A stretch of DNA of 64,000 nt from Cyanocohniella sp. LLY. GTDB taxonomy: Bacteria; Cyanobacteriota; Cyanobacteriia; Cyanobacteriales; Nostocaceae. Of this stretch, positions 27,611-37,365 are shown one piece after another. Within the stretch, counting starts at the first letter, position 1, and every line of letters begins with the position of its first letter. The stretch spans positions 33,116 through 97,115 of the forward strand of contig JAKOMP010000012.1 of the NCBI GenBank assembly GCA_022241785.1, in the 5' to 3' direction. The notes under the pieces were generated by a model. It saw only the letters and a list, made by a program, of their open reading frames with translations, ran no database searches and had not been told where the DNA came from. The translations under genes were made by a program, and so were the position numbers.

Positions 27611-29119
27611 ATGAATATTGGTATTTGGGTATTAGGTGACCAGCTTTGGGAACAACAAGCTGCATTACAAAGTTGTTCTCATCAAGAGAATGTACCTGTA
27701 ATTTTTATTGAATCCCTACAACATATTCAAGTACGTCCTTATCACCAGCAAAAATTAGTTTTAGTATGGTCAGGAATGCGACATTTTGCTGAAGAATTAC
27801 TTCATCAAGCATATGCTGTTACCTACAAAATAGCCGATGATTTCATCACACCCTTGAAAGCATGGATTCAAGACAATCACATTACAGAATTGCGGGTGAT
27901 GACACCAAATGACCGCCCATTTACCCAATTCATTCAAAGTTTAGATTTGTCTTGTAAAATTACCCTAGTTCCTAACAATCATTTTTTGTGGAGTACAGAA
28001 GAATTTAATCATTGGGCTAAAAATCGTAAGCGCTTATTAATGGAAGATTTCTATCGAGAAGGTAGACGGCGTTTTCAGATTTTGATGGAGGAAAATCAAC
28101 CAATTGGCGGTACTTGGAACTTAGATAAAGAAAATCGCCAACCACCCAAAGGTAATTTAAATACACCGCTTACACAGTGGTTTGAACCTGATGAGATTAC
28201 TCAGGATGTCATCACCAAAGTTAAATCACTTACTATTCCCACTTATGGAGATTTAGAACCGTTTCGTTGGGGAGTAAATCGCCCCCAAGCCCTACAAGTT
28301 TTAAATTGGTTTATTCAACATAGATTATCTAATTTTGGCACTTACCAAGATGCCATGATAACAGGAGAAGAAACCATGTGGCACGCCTTAATTTCTCCTT
28401 ACTTAAATCTGGGGTTACTCCAACCATTAGAAGTTATTCAAGCAGCCGAACAAGCTTATCAAAAGCAGCAAATTCCCTTAAATAGTGTAGAAGGTTTTAT
28501 TCGTCAGGTTTTAGGTTGGCGTGAATATATGCGGGGAATTTACCATTTTGTAGATGCAGATTACCCTGATGAAAATTGGTTTGATTACACCCAACCATTA
28601 CCAGAATTATTTTGGACTGGTGAAACTAAAATGAATTGTTTACACCAAATTATTACTCAAGTGCAACGCACAGGATACGCTCATCATATCCAGCGATTAA
28701 TGATACTCAGTAACTTTGCTCTCATTGCGGGAATTTCACCCCAAGCAGTAGAAAATTGGTTTCACGCTGTATTTATTGATGCTTATGATTGGGTGATGCA
28801 AACAAATGTTATTGGTATGGGTTTATTCGCAGATGGGGGAAGATTAGCATCAAAACCTTATGCTGCATCTGCCAATTACATCAATAAGATGAGTGACTAT
28901 TGTAAAAGTTGCGTTTATAACCATAAAGAACGAATTGGGGAAAATGCTTGTCCGTTTAATTTCTTTTATTGGAACTTTCTCGACAAACATCGTGATAAAC
29001 TACAGACTCAAGGGCGGATGAGTTTTATTTTAAAAAACTTAGATAAAATGTCTGCTGAAGAAATACAGTCAATCCGTCAACAATCACAAAAATGGTGGGC
29101 TGATATCACTGTGTATTGA
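27611..29119 (+). CDS. Fe-S-containing (6-4)-type photolyase/cryptochrome, PhrB family
   Basis: This is a 502-residue photolyase-related protein of the FeS-BCP class. Four cysteines, Cys343, Cys431, Cys434 and Cys447, have spacings of 88, 3 and 13, identical to those that ligate the 4Fe-4S cluster in Agrobacterium PhrB (350, 438, 441, 454). The FAD-binding C-terminal half includes GFIRQVLGWREYMRGIY and the DWVMQTNVIGMGLFADGG block. It should repair (6-4) photoproducts using blue light, with a lumazine-type antenna. It is encoded just after the DUF2805 partner gene. A pure photoreceptor role cannot be excluded. Confidence 0.92.
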   Translation: MNIGIWVLGDQLWEQQAALQSCSHQENVPVIFIESLQHIQVRPYHQQKLVLVWSGMRHFAEELLHQAYAVTYKIADDFITPLKAWIQDNHITELRVMTPNDRPFTQFIQSLDLSCKITLVPNNHFLWSTEEFNHWAKNRKRLLMEDFYREGRRRFQILMEENQPIGGTWNLDKENRQPPKGNLNTPLTQWFEPDEITQDVITKVKSLTIPTYGDLEPFRWGVNRPQALQVLNWFIQHRLSNFGTYQDAMITGEETMWHALISPYLNLGLLQPLEVIQAAEQAYQKQQIPLNSVEGFIRQVLGWREYMRGIYHFVDADYPDENWFDYTQPLPELFWTGETKMNCLHQIITQVQRTGYAHHIQRLMILSNFALIAGISPQAVENWFHAVFIDAYDWVMQTNVIGMGLFADGGRLASKPYAASANYINKMSDYCKSCVYNHKERIGENACPFNFFYWNFLDKHRDKLQTQGRMSFILKNLDKMSAEEIQSIRQQSQKWWADITVY

Positions 29120-29137
29120 AAATTAATTCCCTCAGCG

Positions 29138-29575
29138 TCACTCGGCGTTAAAAAAAACCACACCACTCATCTTTTCCTCCAACAAATCCAACAACGCATC
29201 AACATCCTTTCCCACCTCCTCAAAACAAACAGGCGGCGGTGGTTCCGGTGCAAACTGAATCAACTTAATTTCACCCTTCCCAATACCAATCATCACCACT
29301 TCCACTTCAGGTTGATGATTATCCACAATTCCCAAAATTTCCTGAAGCCGATTTTCCACCTTATCGTTTAAATTTTCTATCGCCCCTTGAGGACAATAAA
29401 CAAAATGCGGCCTTGGCTGCAAATCAATCCCCACAGTACCCTGACTGTTACCATTTGCTAACCACAAACCCCAAAATAGCGCCGCCAAATCCCGCTGATT
29501 TTCCTTAACAAACTTATCTAACTGACGACGCCACTTGCTATCCCCAGTTTCCGACTGACTACTACCAAAAATCAT
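29138..29575 (-). CDS. Conserved cyanobacterial protein, possibly CcmS-like
   Basis: This 145-residue soluble protein has an N-terminal helix pair (WRRQLDKFVKENQRDLAALFWGLW), then GTVGIDLQPRPHFVYCP and VEVVMIGIGKGEIKLIQF, a Pro-rich loop and a C-terminal acidic helix. From memory it resembles the cyanobacterial family lately named CcmS, a chaperone that binds the CcmK1 C-terminus during beta-carboxysome assembly. I cannot verify this without a search. It has no motif of catalysis and no membrane segment. It lies 30 bases downstream of the ABC exporter gene on the same strand, so it may share its transcript. Confidence 0.55.
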   Translation of the reverse strand: MIFGSSQSETGDSKWRRQLDKFVKENQRDLAALFWGLWLANGNSQGTVGIDLQPRPHFVYCPQGAIENLNDKVENRLQEILGIVDNHQPEVEVVMIGIGKGEIKLIQFAPEPPPPVCFEEVGKDVDALLDLLEEKMSGVVFFNAE

Positions 29576-29606
29576 AAATAATTCGTAATTCGTAATTCGT
29601 AATTGA

Positions 29607-31415
29607 TTATCTTAAACCACTTTGTACGCGCCAGAGACTTGCATATACACCGTTCTTCTCTAGCAGTTGTTCATGGGTTCCTGATTCGATTAATTTGCCG
29701 TGTTCCATCACATAAATACAGTCAGCATTGCGAATAGTAGAAAGACGATGAGCGATCGCAATGGTAGTTCTATCTACTGTAATCCGTTCAAGCGATCGCT
29801 GGATAGCCGCTTCGGTTTCATTGTCCACCGCCGAGGTAGCCTCATCTAAAACCAAAATTGGCGGATCTTTGAGTACTGCACGAGCGATGGCAATTCTTTG
29901 TCGTTGTCCACCAGATAATTTCTGACCACGCTCCCCAACAATTGTCTCATAACCTTGGGGCAGTTGCATAATAAAGTCATGGGCTTCAGCCACCTTAGCA
30001 GCTGTAATTATCTCTGATTCTGTAGCATCAAAGCTGCCATAAGCAATATTCTCGGCTACCGTACCATGAAATAAAAATACATCTTGACTCACCAAGCCAA
30101 TACAGCGCCGCAAGTCCCGCAAGTTTAAATTCTGTAATTCAATGCCATCTAGGGTAATTTTCCCAGATTTCACCTCATATAACCGCAATAGCAGTTTCAC
30201 TAAAGTACTTTTCCCCGAACCCGTCGAACCCACAATAGCAATGGTTTTTCCTGCGGGGACTCGCAAAGACAGATTTTTAATTATTGGTAATCTATCTTTG
30301 TAAGCAAAATTCACATGATGAAATTCCACCTCACCGCGCACCGTATCCACAGGTAAATTGACATTTCCCGGATGAATCGCCAAAGGAGTATCCAACAAAT
30401 CCATCACGCGATTAGTAGAAGCCATTGCCCGTTGATATAAATCAAAGGTATCGCCTAACCTAGTTAAAGGCCAAAGTAAACGCTGGACTAAAAAGATTAA
30501 TACACTGTAAGCACCTACAGACATTCTCCCAGCTACTGCTTCCATCCCACCAAACAGTAACAAGGCTGTAAAACTAATTAAAATCAACATCCGAATCAAC
30601 GGAATAAAAGCAGCAGACAGAGCGATCGCTTTGGAGTTACTTTGTCTATAAGCTATACTTTCTATTTCTAAACGTCCGGCTTCATATTCCTCAGCCGTGA
30701 AACTCTTAATCGTAGTAATACCACTCAAATTATTGGATAAACGTCCATTGAGTAAACCTACCTTTTCCCGCACATCAGCGTAACGTGGTGCTAATAAGTT
30801 CTGAAAAGCTACCGAACCCCAAAGAATAAATGGCATGGGCAAAATTGCCATCCAAGCTATACTAGGAGCCAATACAAAAAATGCCCCACCAATAATGACA
30901 ACGGTTGTGGCTACTTGAATGATGTCATTTGCTCCCACATCCAAAAAACGCTCTAATTGGTTAACATCATCACTGAGGATAGACATTAAACCACCAGTGC
31001 TGCGTTCTTCAAAATAAGCTAATTCCAATTCTTGCAGGTGTTTATATGCATCCAGACGTAAATTATGCTGAATCTTCTGCCCTAAGTTGCGCCACAATAG
31101 CTTATATCGATACTCAAAAAATGATTCTAGTATCCAAGTGACGACAGTGAGTAGAGACAGAATCAAAAATTGTCCCAAGATATCTTGAATCCCAAACTGG
31201 GCAATGATAGAATCCTGCTGCTGAACTACAACATCCACTGCAATCCCAATTAATGCCGGTGGTGCTAGGTCAAAAAGTTTATTTAAAACAGAACAACCAA
31301 TAGCCAGCCAAATTTGCCGACGATACTCATTCCCGTAGTCAAGCAGTCGCTGAAGCGGATGCACTGAATGTCTACGCTTTGTCAAAATTTGATGAGATTT
31401 AATTGCTCTAGCCAC
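29607..31415 (-). CDS. ABC exporter half-transporter (fused permease and ATPase)
   Basis: This is a 602-residue type I ABC exporter. Six membrane spans lie in residues 30-335. The ATPase carries Walker [10 protein letters not shown], the signature LSGGQRQR, Walker [11 protein letters not shown] and the switch His in AIAHRLST. It should work as a homodimer in the plasma membrane, exporting lipid or drug-like substrates (MsbA/MDR-like). No specificity can be read. The N-terminal 20 residues are basic. It is followed closely by the CcmS-like gene. Confidence 0.93.
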   Translation of the reverse strand: MARAIKSHQILTKRRHSVHPLQRLLDYGNEYRRQIWLAIGCSVLNKLFDLAPPALIGIAVDVVVQQQDSIIAQFGIQDILGQFLILSLLTVVTWILESFFEYRYKLLWRNLGQKIQHNLRLDAYKHLQELELAYFEERSTGGLMSILSDDVNQLERFLDVGANDIIQVATTVVIIGGAFFVLAPSIAWMAILPMPFILWGSVAFQNLLAPRYADVREKVGLLNGRLSNNLSGITTIKSFTAEEYEAGRLEIESIAYRQSNSKAIALSAAFIPLIRMLILISFTALLLFGGMEAVAGRMSVGAYSVLIFLVQRLLWPLTRLGDTFDLYQRAMASTNRVMDLLDTPLAIHPGNVNLPVDTVRGEVEFHHVNFAYKDRLPIIKNLSLRVPAGKTIAIVGSTGSGKSTLVKLLLRLYEVKSGKITLDGIELQNLNLRDLRRCIGLVSQDVFLFHGTVAENIAYGSFDATESEIITAAKVAEAHDFIMQLPQGYETIVGERGQKLSGGQRQRIAIARAVLKDPPILVLDEATSAVDNETEAAIQRSLERITVDRTTIAIAHRLSTIRNADCIYVMEHGKLIESGTHEQLLEKNGVYASLWRVQSGLR

Positions 31416-31458
31416 AGTGATTTACAGTTGCGTGAACTCGATGTTACCACAATTAAGA

Positions 31459-31541
31459 GGCAGGGGGGCAGGGAGCAGGGAGCAGGGGGGGATAAGAAGC
31501 AAGGGAGCGGGGGTAATATAGGTAAAAAAAGTAGCAGGGAA
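31459..31541. repeat. G-rich dispersed repeat (GCAGGG type)
   Basis: Tandem GAGGCAGGGGGGCAGGGAGCAGGG-like copies lie in the gap between the ABC exporter and the four-helix gene. The complementary pyrimidine version lies at 32031-32092, on the other side of the four-helix gene, so that gene is bracketed by inverted G-rich tracts. Confidence 0.7.
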
Positions 31542-31542
31542 C

Positions 31543-32029
31543 ATGGAAAAAGAACCAATTAAAAGTCATGAAGACTTGGAAGTTTACAAAATGGCATTTG
31601 ATGTTGCCATGAAAATTTTTGAATTATCAAAGAAGTTTCCTGTAGAAGAGAAGTATTCATTGATAGATCAAATTCGTCGTTCATCTCGTTCTGTTTGTGC
31701 AAATCTTGCAGAAGCATGGAGAAAGTGTCGTTATGAAGCAGCTTTTGTCGCTAAACTAAGTGATTCCGAGTCCGAGGCAGCAGAAACGCAAACTTGGCTT
31801 AAGTTCGCGGTTACAGCGGTTCCCGCTATTATGCAATACGGTTTTCTCCCGGCCCCTATCCTAGCAAAGCTTTCAGTTTTGAGGATGTACCTCATAGCTG
31901 CTGGAAGTGCTGTAAATGTAATTATTTAGATGTGGAAACAGTAGAGAAATTTATGGAGCCTACAATCGCATTTTAAGCATTCTAGTAACTATTATTAACA
32001 ACCCAACACCTTGGCTGTTAAAACGCTAA
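31543..32029 (+). pseudogene. Four-helix-bundle protein gene broken by a MITE and a frameshift
   Basis: The first 89 codons encode a normal four-helix-bundle protein (S23/IVP family): EDLEVYKMAFDVAMKIF, DQIRRSSRSVCANLAEA and SDSESEAAETQTWLKFAV. At 31812 a 101-bp insertion starts. After it the family sequence resumes in another frame (KCNYLDVETVEKFM). One more base is missing near 31957 (GAGCC for GAGGCC), after which YNRILSILVTIINNP continues to TAA at 32027-32029. Removing the insert restores LKFAVKCNYLDVE exactly. The annotated open frame would end at 31929 with an insert-encoded tail. The family's function is unknown; genes often sit as orphans in repeats. Confidence 0.85.
31812..31914. 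mobile_element. MITE with TA target duplication inserted in the four-helix gene
   Basis: The element runs from TA at 31812 to TA at 31914. Its ends are imperfect inverted repeats: TACAGCGGTTCCCGC at the left and, read inverted, TACAGCACTTCCAGC at the right, followed by further matches (TAT, AC). Excision with one TA restores the host gene in frame. TA duplication and size suggest a non-autonomous relative of IS630/Tc1-mariner elements. It carries no transposase. Confidence 0.85.
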
Positions 32030-32153
32030 TTCTCTCCCCTTGCCTCTTCTCCCCTGCCTCTTCCCCCCTGCCCCCTGCTCCCCTGCCTCTTTTCACCGGG
32101 GACGTGTCACCATAGAACAGGAGTTGCCAAAAGATGCATAAGGAGATAGAACC

Positions 32154-33002
32154 TTGAAAAGTCAACAATTGGGGAATTGGCAAACCACAGTTTTCGGAAT
32201 TGTGTTAGCACTCATTGTCCTCGTCGGACTAAATTCCTTTGTGATTCTCAACCCAGGACAAGCAGGAGTCATCAGCATCTTAGGTAAAGCTAGAGATGGT
32301 GCGCTACTAGAAGGTATTCACATTAAACCACCTCTTGTCTCGGTAGTTGATGTGTATGATTTAACAGTACAAAAATTTGAAGTCCCAGCCGAAAGTTCTA
32401 CTAAGGACTTGCAAAATTTATCTGCAAGATTTGCCATTAACTTTCGCCTTGATCCCACAAGGGTAGTTGAGGTGAGAAGGAAACAGGGAACTCTAGCAAA
32501 TATTGTCTCGAAAATCATCGCTCCTCAGACACAGGAAGCATTCAAAATTGCGGCGGCTAGAAGAACAGTAGAAGAAGCAATTACTAAAAGGAGTGAATTA
32601 AAAGAAGACTTTGATTTGGCTTTGAGCGATCGCTTGGCTAAATATGGGATAATTGTGCTAGATACTAGCGTAGTTGATTTAAATTTCTCTCCAGAGTTTG
32701 CCAGAGCTGTAGAAGAAAAACAAATAGCCGAACAGCGCGCACAAAGAGCGGTTTACATAGCGCGGGAAGCCGAACAACAAGCGCAAGCAGATGTTAATCG
32801 TGCCAAAGGTAGAGCAGAAGCTCAAAGACTATTAGCAGAGACTCTTAAAGCCCAAGGTGGGCAGTTAGTTCTGCAAAAAGAAGCAATTGAAGCTTGGAGA
32901 AATGGTGGTTCTCAAATGCCAAATGTCCTCGTTATGGGTGGCGAAGCCAAAGGCAGTGTGCCATTCATTTTCAACCTAGGGAATGTTCCCAATCAACCAT
33001 AG
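32154..33002 (+). CDS. Prohibitin/SPFH-domain membrane protein
   Basis: This is a 282-residue band-7 protein. A membrane anchor at about 10-31 is followed by the SPFH domain (NPGQAGVISILGKARDG, then YDLTVQKFEVPAESSTKDLQ), and a coiled coil lies at 175-250 (EEKQIAEQRAQRAVYIAREAEQQA). The start is a TTG at 32154 with AGGAG eight bases before it; no ATG gives the full domain. Cyanobacterial prohibitins form large rings in the plasma or thylakoid membrane and are linked to FtsH protease control and stress. Transcribed alone, after the broken four-helix gene. Confidence 0.9.
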   Translation: MKSQQLGNWQTTVFGIVLALIVLVGLNSFVILNPGQAGVISILGKARDGALLEGIHIKPPLVSVVDVYDLTVQKFEVPAESSTKDLQNLSARFAINFRLDPTRVVEVRRKQGTLANIVSKIIAPQTQEAFKIAAARRTVEEAITKRSELKEDFDLALSDRLAKYGIIVLDTSVVDLNFSPEFARAVEEKQIAEQRAQRAVYIAREAEQQAQADVNRAKGRAEAQRLLAETLKAQGGQLVLQKEAIEAWRNGGSQMPNVLVMGGEAKGSVPFIFNLGNVPNQP

Positions 33003-33082
33003 CTTAGGTAAATAATGCAAATGGGGTGGGCTATACCCACCTCAAGCACACCAACAAAACTCAGAAGACAACAAACGAATCT

Positions 33083-33499
33083 ATGTCAACTCCTAATCAT
33101 CAGAATCTCACAATCTCCGAAGCCAAAAAAATCCTGAATAAATTCAATTGCTTAGATATCGCTCCCATTCTCAAACCCTCGGAAAAAGCGTTAGTCTGTC
33201 GGGCTTTAGTGTTGGTAACGAGTATTTCTGATTACCAAATATTAGGAATTTGCGCTGATACCGCAGAAGAAGGAATACTGGCAATGAGAACTTACTCTCA
33301 TGCTTTTGGCTACGAAGTTCCTAGTAATTTAGCCACCCCGGAAGGGCCAGTTTATATTAAATTAAATGGCAAAAATGGCTTATGCTATCTCGATTCCTAT
33401 GCAGGACATCATCGGGGAGTTTTAATTTCTTGTCAATCATATAATGAAGGGGGAATAAACGAAATGTATGGACATTTACCCCTCGATTTATTTGCTTAA
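33083..33499 (+). CDS. DUF1824 family protein
   Basis: This is a 138-residue protein of the cyanobacterial/plant family DUF1824: NLTISEAKKILNKF at the start, then SISDYQILGICADTAEEGI and GPVYIKLNGKNG with a C-terminal GHHRGVLIS. The ATG at 33083 is chosen over an in-frame start 19 codons earlier because the conserved part begins there. It is soluble, with no catalytic motif known. It follows the prohibitin gene by 80 bases and may be co-transcribed. Confidence 0.78.
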   Translation: MSTPNHQNLTISEAKKILNKFNCLDIAPILKPSEKALVCRALVLVTSISDYQILGICADTAEEGILAMRTYSHAFGYEVPSNLATPEGPVYIKLNGKNGLCYLDSYAGHHRGVLISCQSYNEGGINEMYGHLPLDLFA

Positions 33500-33530
33500 C
33501 TTGGTTCTAGATTGCCTTGTCTTTCTTCTG

Positions 33531-33690
33531 TCTATTAATCTCTTTTCTTTGTGTACTAGCGTCCTTTGCGGTTAGTTTATTTTAAAATCTGAATACACAG
33601 CCGCAGAACAAAATATTATGGGATTGCGACTTTCCCCAGAGGGTAAAAGAAATAAACCGCAAAGTACACAAAGGACACAAAGGGAAGAAA
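33531..33690. repeat. Inverted pair of CTTTGTGT / ACACAAAG repeats
   Basis: The left arm CTTTGTGTACTAGCGTCC and TTTGCGGTTAGTTTA pairs with the right arm around ATAAACCGCAAAGTACACAAAGGACACAAAG. The arms are about 50 bases each with about 60 bases between them. It belongs to the same broad class as the CACAGAG repeats near 52,960 and 53,410. No gene is present. Confidence 0.65.
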
Positions 33691-33793
33691 GTTAAAAAAG
33701 GTTTTTGTATGGGTTACGTATATTTTTGCCAAATTTGCAACCCTCCCTTGTCTGTTAGACTTAATGTTCTACAGAAACTAATGACTAATTTTT

Positions 33794-35725
33794 ATGAGTA
33801 TTATTACATTACAATCAGTTAAAAAAGATTTTGGCATCAAGGAAATATTAAACGATGCTAGTTTCAGCTTAGATGCTACTGACAAAGTTGGTTTAATTGG
33901 TACTAACGGTTCAGGTAAATCAACCTTATTAAAAATGATTGCTGGACTAGAACCAATTGATAGTGGGCAAATTACTTTTGCTTCTGGTTCCAAAATAATT
34001 TATTTACCCCAACAACCAGACTTAGATGAAAATCACACAGTTTTAGAACAAATTTTCGCTGATAGTGGCGGACACATGGCTTTGGTGCGTGAGTATGAAG
34101 AACTATCTGATAAACTGGCTCACTATCCAGAAGATAGTCAATTAATGTCGCGCCTTTCTGAGGTAATGCAGCGCATGGAAGCCAACGGTGCTTGGGAACT
34201 AGAAACCAACGCCAAAATTATCTTAACTAAGTTAGGAATTTCTGACTTTGATGCTGTCATCGGTACTTTGTCGGGAGGCTATCGCAAACGCATCGCCTTA
34301 GCAACAGCTTTGCTATCAGAACCAGATGTGTTACTGATGGATGAGCCTACCAACCATCTAGATGCGCTTTCGGTGGAATGGTTACAAAGTTATTTAAATC
34401 GCTTTCGGGGCGCACTGTTGCTGATAACCCACGATCGCTACTTTCTTGATAAGGTGACAAACCGGATTATAGAAATAGATCGGGGCGATATTTTTACCTA
34501 TTCAGGTAATTATTCTTACTACCTCGAAAAGAAAGCTTTAGCTGAAGAATCAGCTATTAGTAGCCAACGCAAACATCAAGGTGTATTACGCCGGGAATTG
34601 GAATGGTTAAGCCGGGGACCAAAAGCCAGAAGTACCAAACAAAAAGCCAGAATAGACCGTGTTCACGCTTTGCGAGAAACTGAGTTTAAACAGGTTCAGG
34701 GTAAAGTTGATATTTCTACAGTTGGTCGTCGTATTGGTAAAAAAGTTATTGAATTAAAGAATGTATCTAAAGGCTACGATGGACGCACTTTAATTAATGA
34801 TTTCACCTACGAATTTAGTCCAGAAGACCGCATTGGGATTATTGGCGGTAACGGCACGGGGAAATCTACTTTAATGGATATGATTACCGGACGTGTGCAG
34901 CCAGATTCCGGTAGTGTGGAAATCGGAACTACCATTCACATTGGCTATTTTGACCAGCATTCCGAAGAGTTACTGACAGCTTTAGATGAAAATCAGCGCG
35001 TGATTGACTACATCAAAGAAGAAGGTGAATTTGTCAAAATCTCTGATGGTACACAAATTTCTGCTTCCCAAATGTTGGAACGGTTTCTATTTCCCGGAAA
35101 CCAGCAATATGCACCCATCCATAAGCTTTCTGGGGGCGAAAAACGGCGTTTATTTTTACTACGGATTCTTATTGGTGCGCCCAATGTTTTGATATTAGAT
35201 GAACCAACTAATGATTTAGATGTACAGACATTAGCAGTACTAGAAGATTATTTAGAAGACTTTTCTGGATGTGTGATTGCAGTATCTCACGATCGCTACT
35301 TCTTAGATCGCACCGTAGACACAATTTTTGCCTTGGAAGCAGGCGGTAATGTGCGACAATATCCAGGAAATTACTCAGTTTATTTAGATTACAAAAAAGC
35401 GGAAGAAGAAGCAGAAAAACAACAACAAGCTGCCAATACCCCGGAAAAACCACAAGCAGATATCAAACCTGCACCGACAACTTCAGACAGCGACAACAAA
35501 AAACGCCGCCGACTATCAAACTGGGAAAAGCGCGAATTTGAGGAGTTAGAAGGGAAAATTGCCAAGTTGGAATCAGAGAAAGCCGAAACCGAAAAAGCCT
35601 TGGTAAATGTCAAGCCTGGGAATTACACCCAAGTCCAAAACCTTTACGATCAAGTAGAAACCCTGAAGCAAGCGATTGATATGGCAACCGAACGCTGGTT
35701 AGAATTAGCTGAGATAGACTCTTAA
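33794..35725 (+). CDS. ABC-F family ATPase (Uup-like)
   Basis: This is a 643-residue soluble protein with two ABC ATPase domains and no membrane spans. Domain 1 has GTNGSGKST and LSGGYRKR, and domain 2 has GGNGTGKST and LSGGEKRR; both have Walker B Asp/Glu (LLMDEPTNHLD, LILDEPTNDLD). The linker between domains contains the basic RGPKARSTKQKARID (P-site tRNA interaction motif). The C-terminal 90 residues after about 550 form a charged coiled coil as in Uup. ABC-F proteins bind the ribosomal E site or act on stalled ribosomes. The next gene, prxQ, begins 18 bases after its stop, which suggests an operon. Confidence 0.93.
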   Translation: MSIITLQSVKKDFGIKEILNDASFSLDATDKVGLIGTNGSGKSTLLKMIAGLEPIDSGQITFASGSKIIYLPQQPDLDENHTVLEQIFADSGGHMALVREYEELSDKLAHYPEDSQLMSRLSEVMQRMEANGAWELETNAKIILTKLGISDFDAVIGTLSGGYRKRIALATALLSEPDVLLMDEPTNHLDALSVEWLQSYLNRFRGALLLITHDRYFLDKVTNRIIEIDRGDIFTYSGNYSYYLEKKALAEESAISSQRKHQGVLRRELEWLSRGPKARSTKQKARIDRVHALRETEFKQVQGKVDISTVGRRIGKKVIELKNVSKGYDGRTLINDFTYEFSPEDRIGIIGGNGTGKSTLMDMITGRVQPDSGSVEIGTTIHIGYFDQHSEELLTALDENQRVIDYIKEEGEFVKISDGTQISASQMLERFLFPGNQQYAPIHKLSGGEKRRLFLLRILIGAPNVLILDEPTNDLDVQTLAVLEDYLEDFSGCVIAVSHDRYFLDRTVDTIFALEAGGNVRQYPGNYSVYLDYKKAEEEAEKQQQAANTPEKPQADIKPAPTTSDSDNKKRRRLSNWEKREFEELEGKIAKLESEKAETEKALVNVKPGNYTQVQNLYDQVETLKQAIDMATERWLELAEIDS

Positions 35726-35743
35726 CAAAATCGGTAAAATAAT

Positions 35744-36205
35744 ATGCCAGTTAAAGTTGGGGATACTGCTCCTGATTTCACTTTACCAGCCCAAAACGGT
35801 GCCACAATCAGCCTTAGAGATTTTCGGGGTAAGCAAGCTGTTGTGTTATACTTTTATCCCAAAGATGACACACCGGGATGTACAGCCGAATCCTGTGCCT
35901 TTCGGGATCAATACGAAGTATTTAAAACCGCTGGTGCAGAAGTAATTGGTGTCAGTGGTGACTCTAGCGACTCTCACCAAAAATTTGCCGCCAAGCACAA
36001 CTTACCTTTTACCCTGCTAAGTGACAAAGACAACCAAGTGCGGAAGCAATACGGTGCAACCACAGCTTTTGGTTTAATTCCTGGCCGCGTAACTTACGTG
36101 ATTGATCAACAGGGCGTTGTGCAATACGTATTTGATTCCATGTTGAACTTTAAAGGTCATGTAGAAGAGGCGCTGAAGACCTTACAGCAGTTAGCTGTGA
36201 AGTAG
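35744..36205 (+). CDS. prxQ: Peroxiredoxin Q/BCP
   Basis: This is a 153-residue atypical 2-Cys peroxiredoxin that reduces hydrogen and organic peroxides with thioredoxin as donor. The peroxidatic Cys46 and resolving Cys51 lie in [15 protein letters not shown], the five-residue spacing that defines Prx[13 protein letters not shown] near the end is conserved. It is translated just after the ABC-F gene and probably shares its message. It is cytosolic or thylakoid associated in cyanobacteria. Confidence 0.95.
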   Translation: MPVKVGDTAPDFTLPAQNGATISLRDFRGKQAVVLYFYPKDDTPGCTAESCAFRDQYEVFKTAGAEVIGVSGDSSDSHQKFAAKHNLPFTLLSDKDNQVRKQYGATTAFGLIPGRVTYVIDQQGVVQYVFDSMLNFKGHVEEALKTLQQLAVK

Positions 36206-36227
36206 GGACACACCCCTTTGGGGAAGT

Positions 36228-36323
36228 CAAAAGTCAAAAGTCAAAAGTCAAAAAAGTTTAATTTTGAATTGATTTGTCTTTGCTTCCCCTACTCCCTACT
36301 CCCCACTCCCTACTCCCCACTCC
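36228..36323. repeat. Two heptamer STRR tracts
   Basis: Bases 36228-36253 are AAGTCAA/GTCAAAA heptamers repeated about four times. Bases 36286-36323 are CCCTACT/CCCCACT heptamers. Both lie between the convergent prxQ and lrtA genes and are typical Nostocales short tandem repeats. Confidence 0.8.
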
Positions 36324-36324
36324 C

Positions 36325-36963
36325 TCACTTACGCAAGTAAGAATCTTCCATCACGAAATGATTCGTGTGGACTGCATGACCATTCTTACCGTTACTGTGA
36401 CGGGGTTGAATCACACCATAACCGCCGTGGTTACGTTCGTAAATGACATTAATCTCGCCAGTTTCCGAGTTGTGGAACATATAAAAGTCGTGTCCCACTA
36501 GTTGCAGCTGTTCTAAGGCTTCGTCAACTGTCATCGGTGGCATGGAAAAATATTTTGTGCGGACAACCTCGTTGGGTAATTCAGGGGTGCGATCGCCTAT
36601 TAAATCTGCTGCGACTGGTTCGGGAACTACTACAGTATTAGTTGGTAGGGCATGAGTTTTCTTATCTTGCCGTCTTTCTTTATATTTACGCAATTGACGA
36701 GCAATTTTATCTGCCACTAAATCAATGCTGGCGTATAAGTTTTCACTGCTTTCCTCGGCACGGATGACGCTACCATTTGCAAAAATAGTGACTTCAGCCG
36801 CTTGTCTAGGGTTTATGCGGGGATTCCGGGCAACGCTAAGATGCACATCCACTTCATTTGTAATGTTCTGAAAGTGACTAACTGCTTTTTCAATCTTTTG
36901 ATGTACGTATTCCCGAATCGCATCGGTGATTTCAATATTTTTGCCGTGGATGACAAGCTTCAT
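36325..36963 (-). CDS. lrtA: Ribosome hibernation factor LrtA (long HPF)
   Basis: This is a 212-residue long-form hibernation-promoting factor. The N-terminal domain ([20 protein letters not shown] to [16 protein letters not shown]) binds the 30S decoding region. A disordered linker (115-145) leads to the C-terminal dimerisation domain [20 protein letters not shown], which joins two ribosomes as 100S. The chosen ATG at 36963 has GGGAG eight bases upstream; the frame extends 28 codons further without support. In cyanobacteria, lrtA is known as the light-repressed transcript, whose 5' leader stabilises the message in darkness. The long upstream gap fits a long leader. Confidence 0.93.
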   Translation of the reverse strand: MKLVIHGKNIEITDAIREYVHQKIEKAVSHFQNITNEVDVHLSVARNPRINPRQAAEVTIFANGSVIRAEESSENLYASIDLVADKIARQLRKYKERRQDKKTHALPTNTVVVPEPVAADLIGDRTPELPNEVVRTKYFSMPPMTVDEALEQLQLVGHDFYMFHNSETGEINVIYERNHGGYGVIQPRHSNGKNGHAVHTNHFVMEDSYLRK

Positions 36964-37365
36964 GTAAACTCTCCCACTCAATATTTGAATTTGATGTGAA
37001 TTTGTTTTGTATGAAAAGAAGTTGCGGTAATCTATCAATACCGCCAAAACAAATTGTGAACAATTGTAATGTACTGTTTGTGAGCTTTCTCTAAGTTGAC
37101 GGTTTTATCTGGTTCGAGATGCAAACAATTTATTAGAGTCATCAGCCAGTGCATTCGTTTCTATTCGTTCTTATTTGTTGGCGTGATGCGTGTTGCAGCA
37201 ATCCCTCCTAACACCATTGAGGTTATATATTCAAACTAGCACTTTGTATTTTCTAATGCAGGTTCCCTTGATGTTCCTTTAAAATCCTTTGCATAGCTTG
37301 ACATTTGTTGACTAAATTCCTGGAAGTTGAAATATATTTAGTCAATAACCCAGTTGATTTTTGGC
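36964..37365. promoter_or_regulatory. Divergent lrtA-lipB regulatory region
   Basis: This is a 402-base non-coding gap between divergent genes. It must hold both promoters and probably the long 5' leader of lrtA. I see no unambiguous -10/-35 pair or hairpin and make no site call. Confidence 0.4.
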
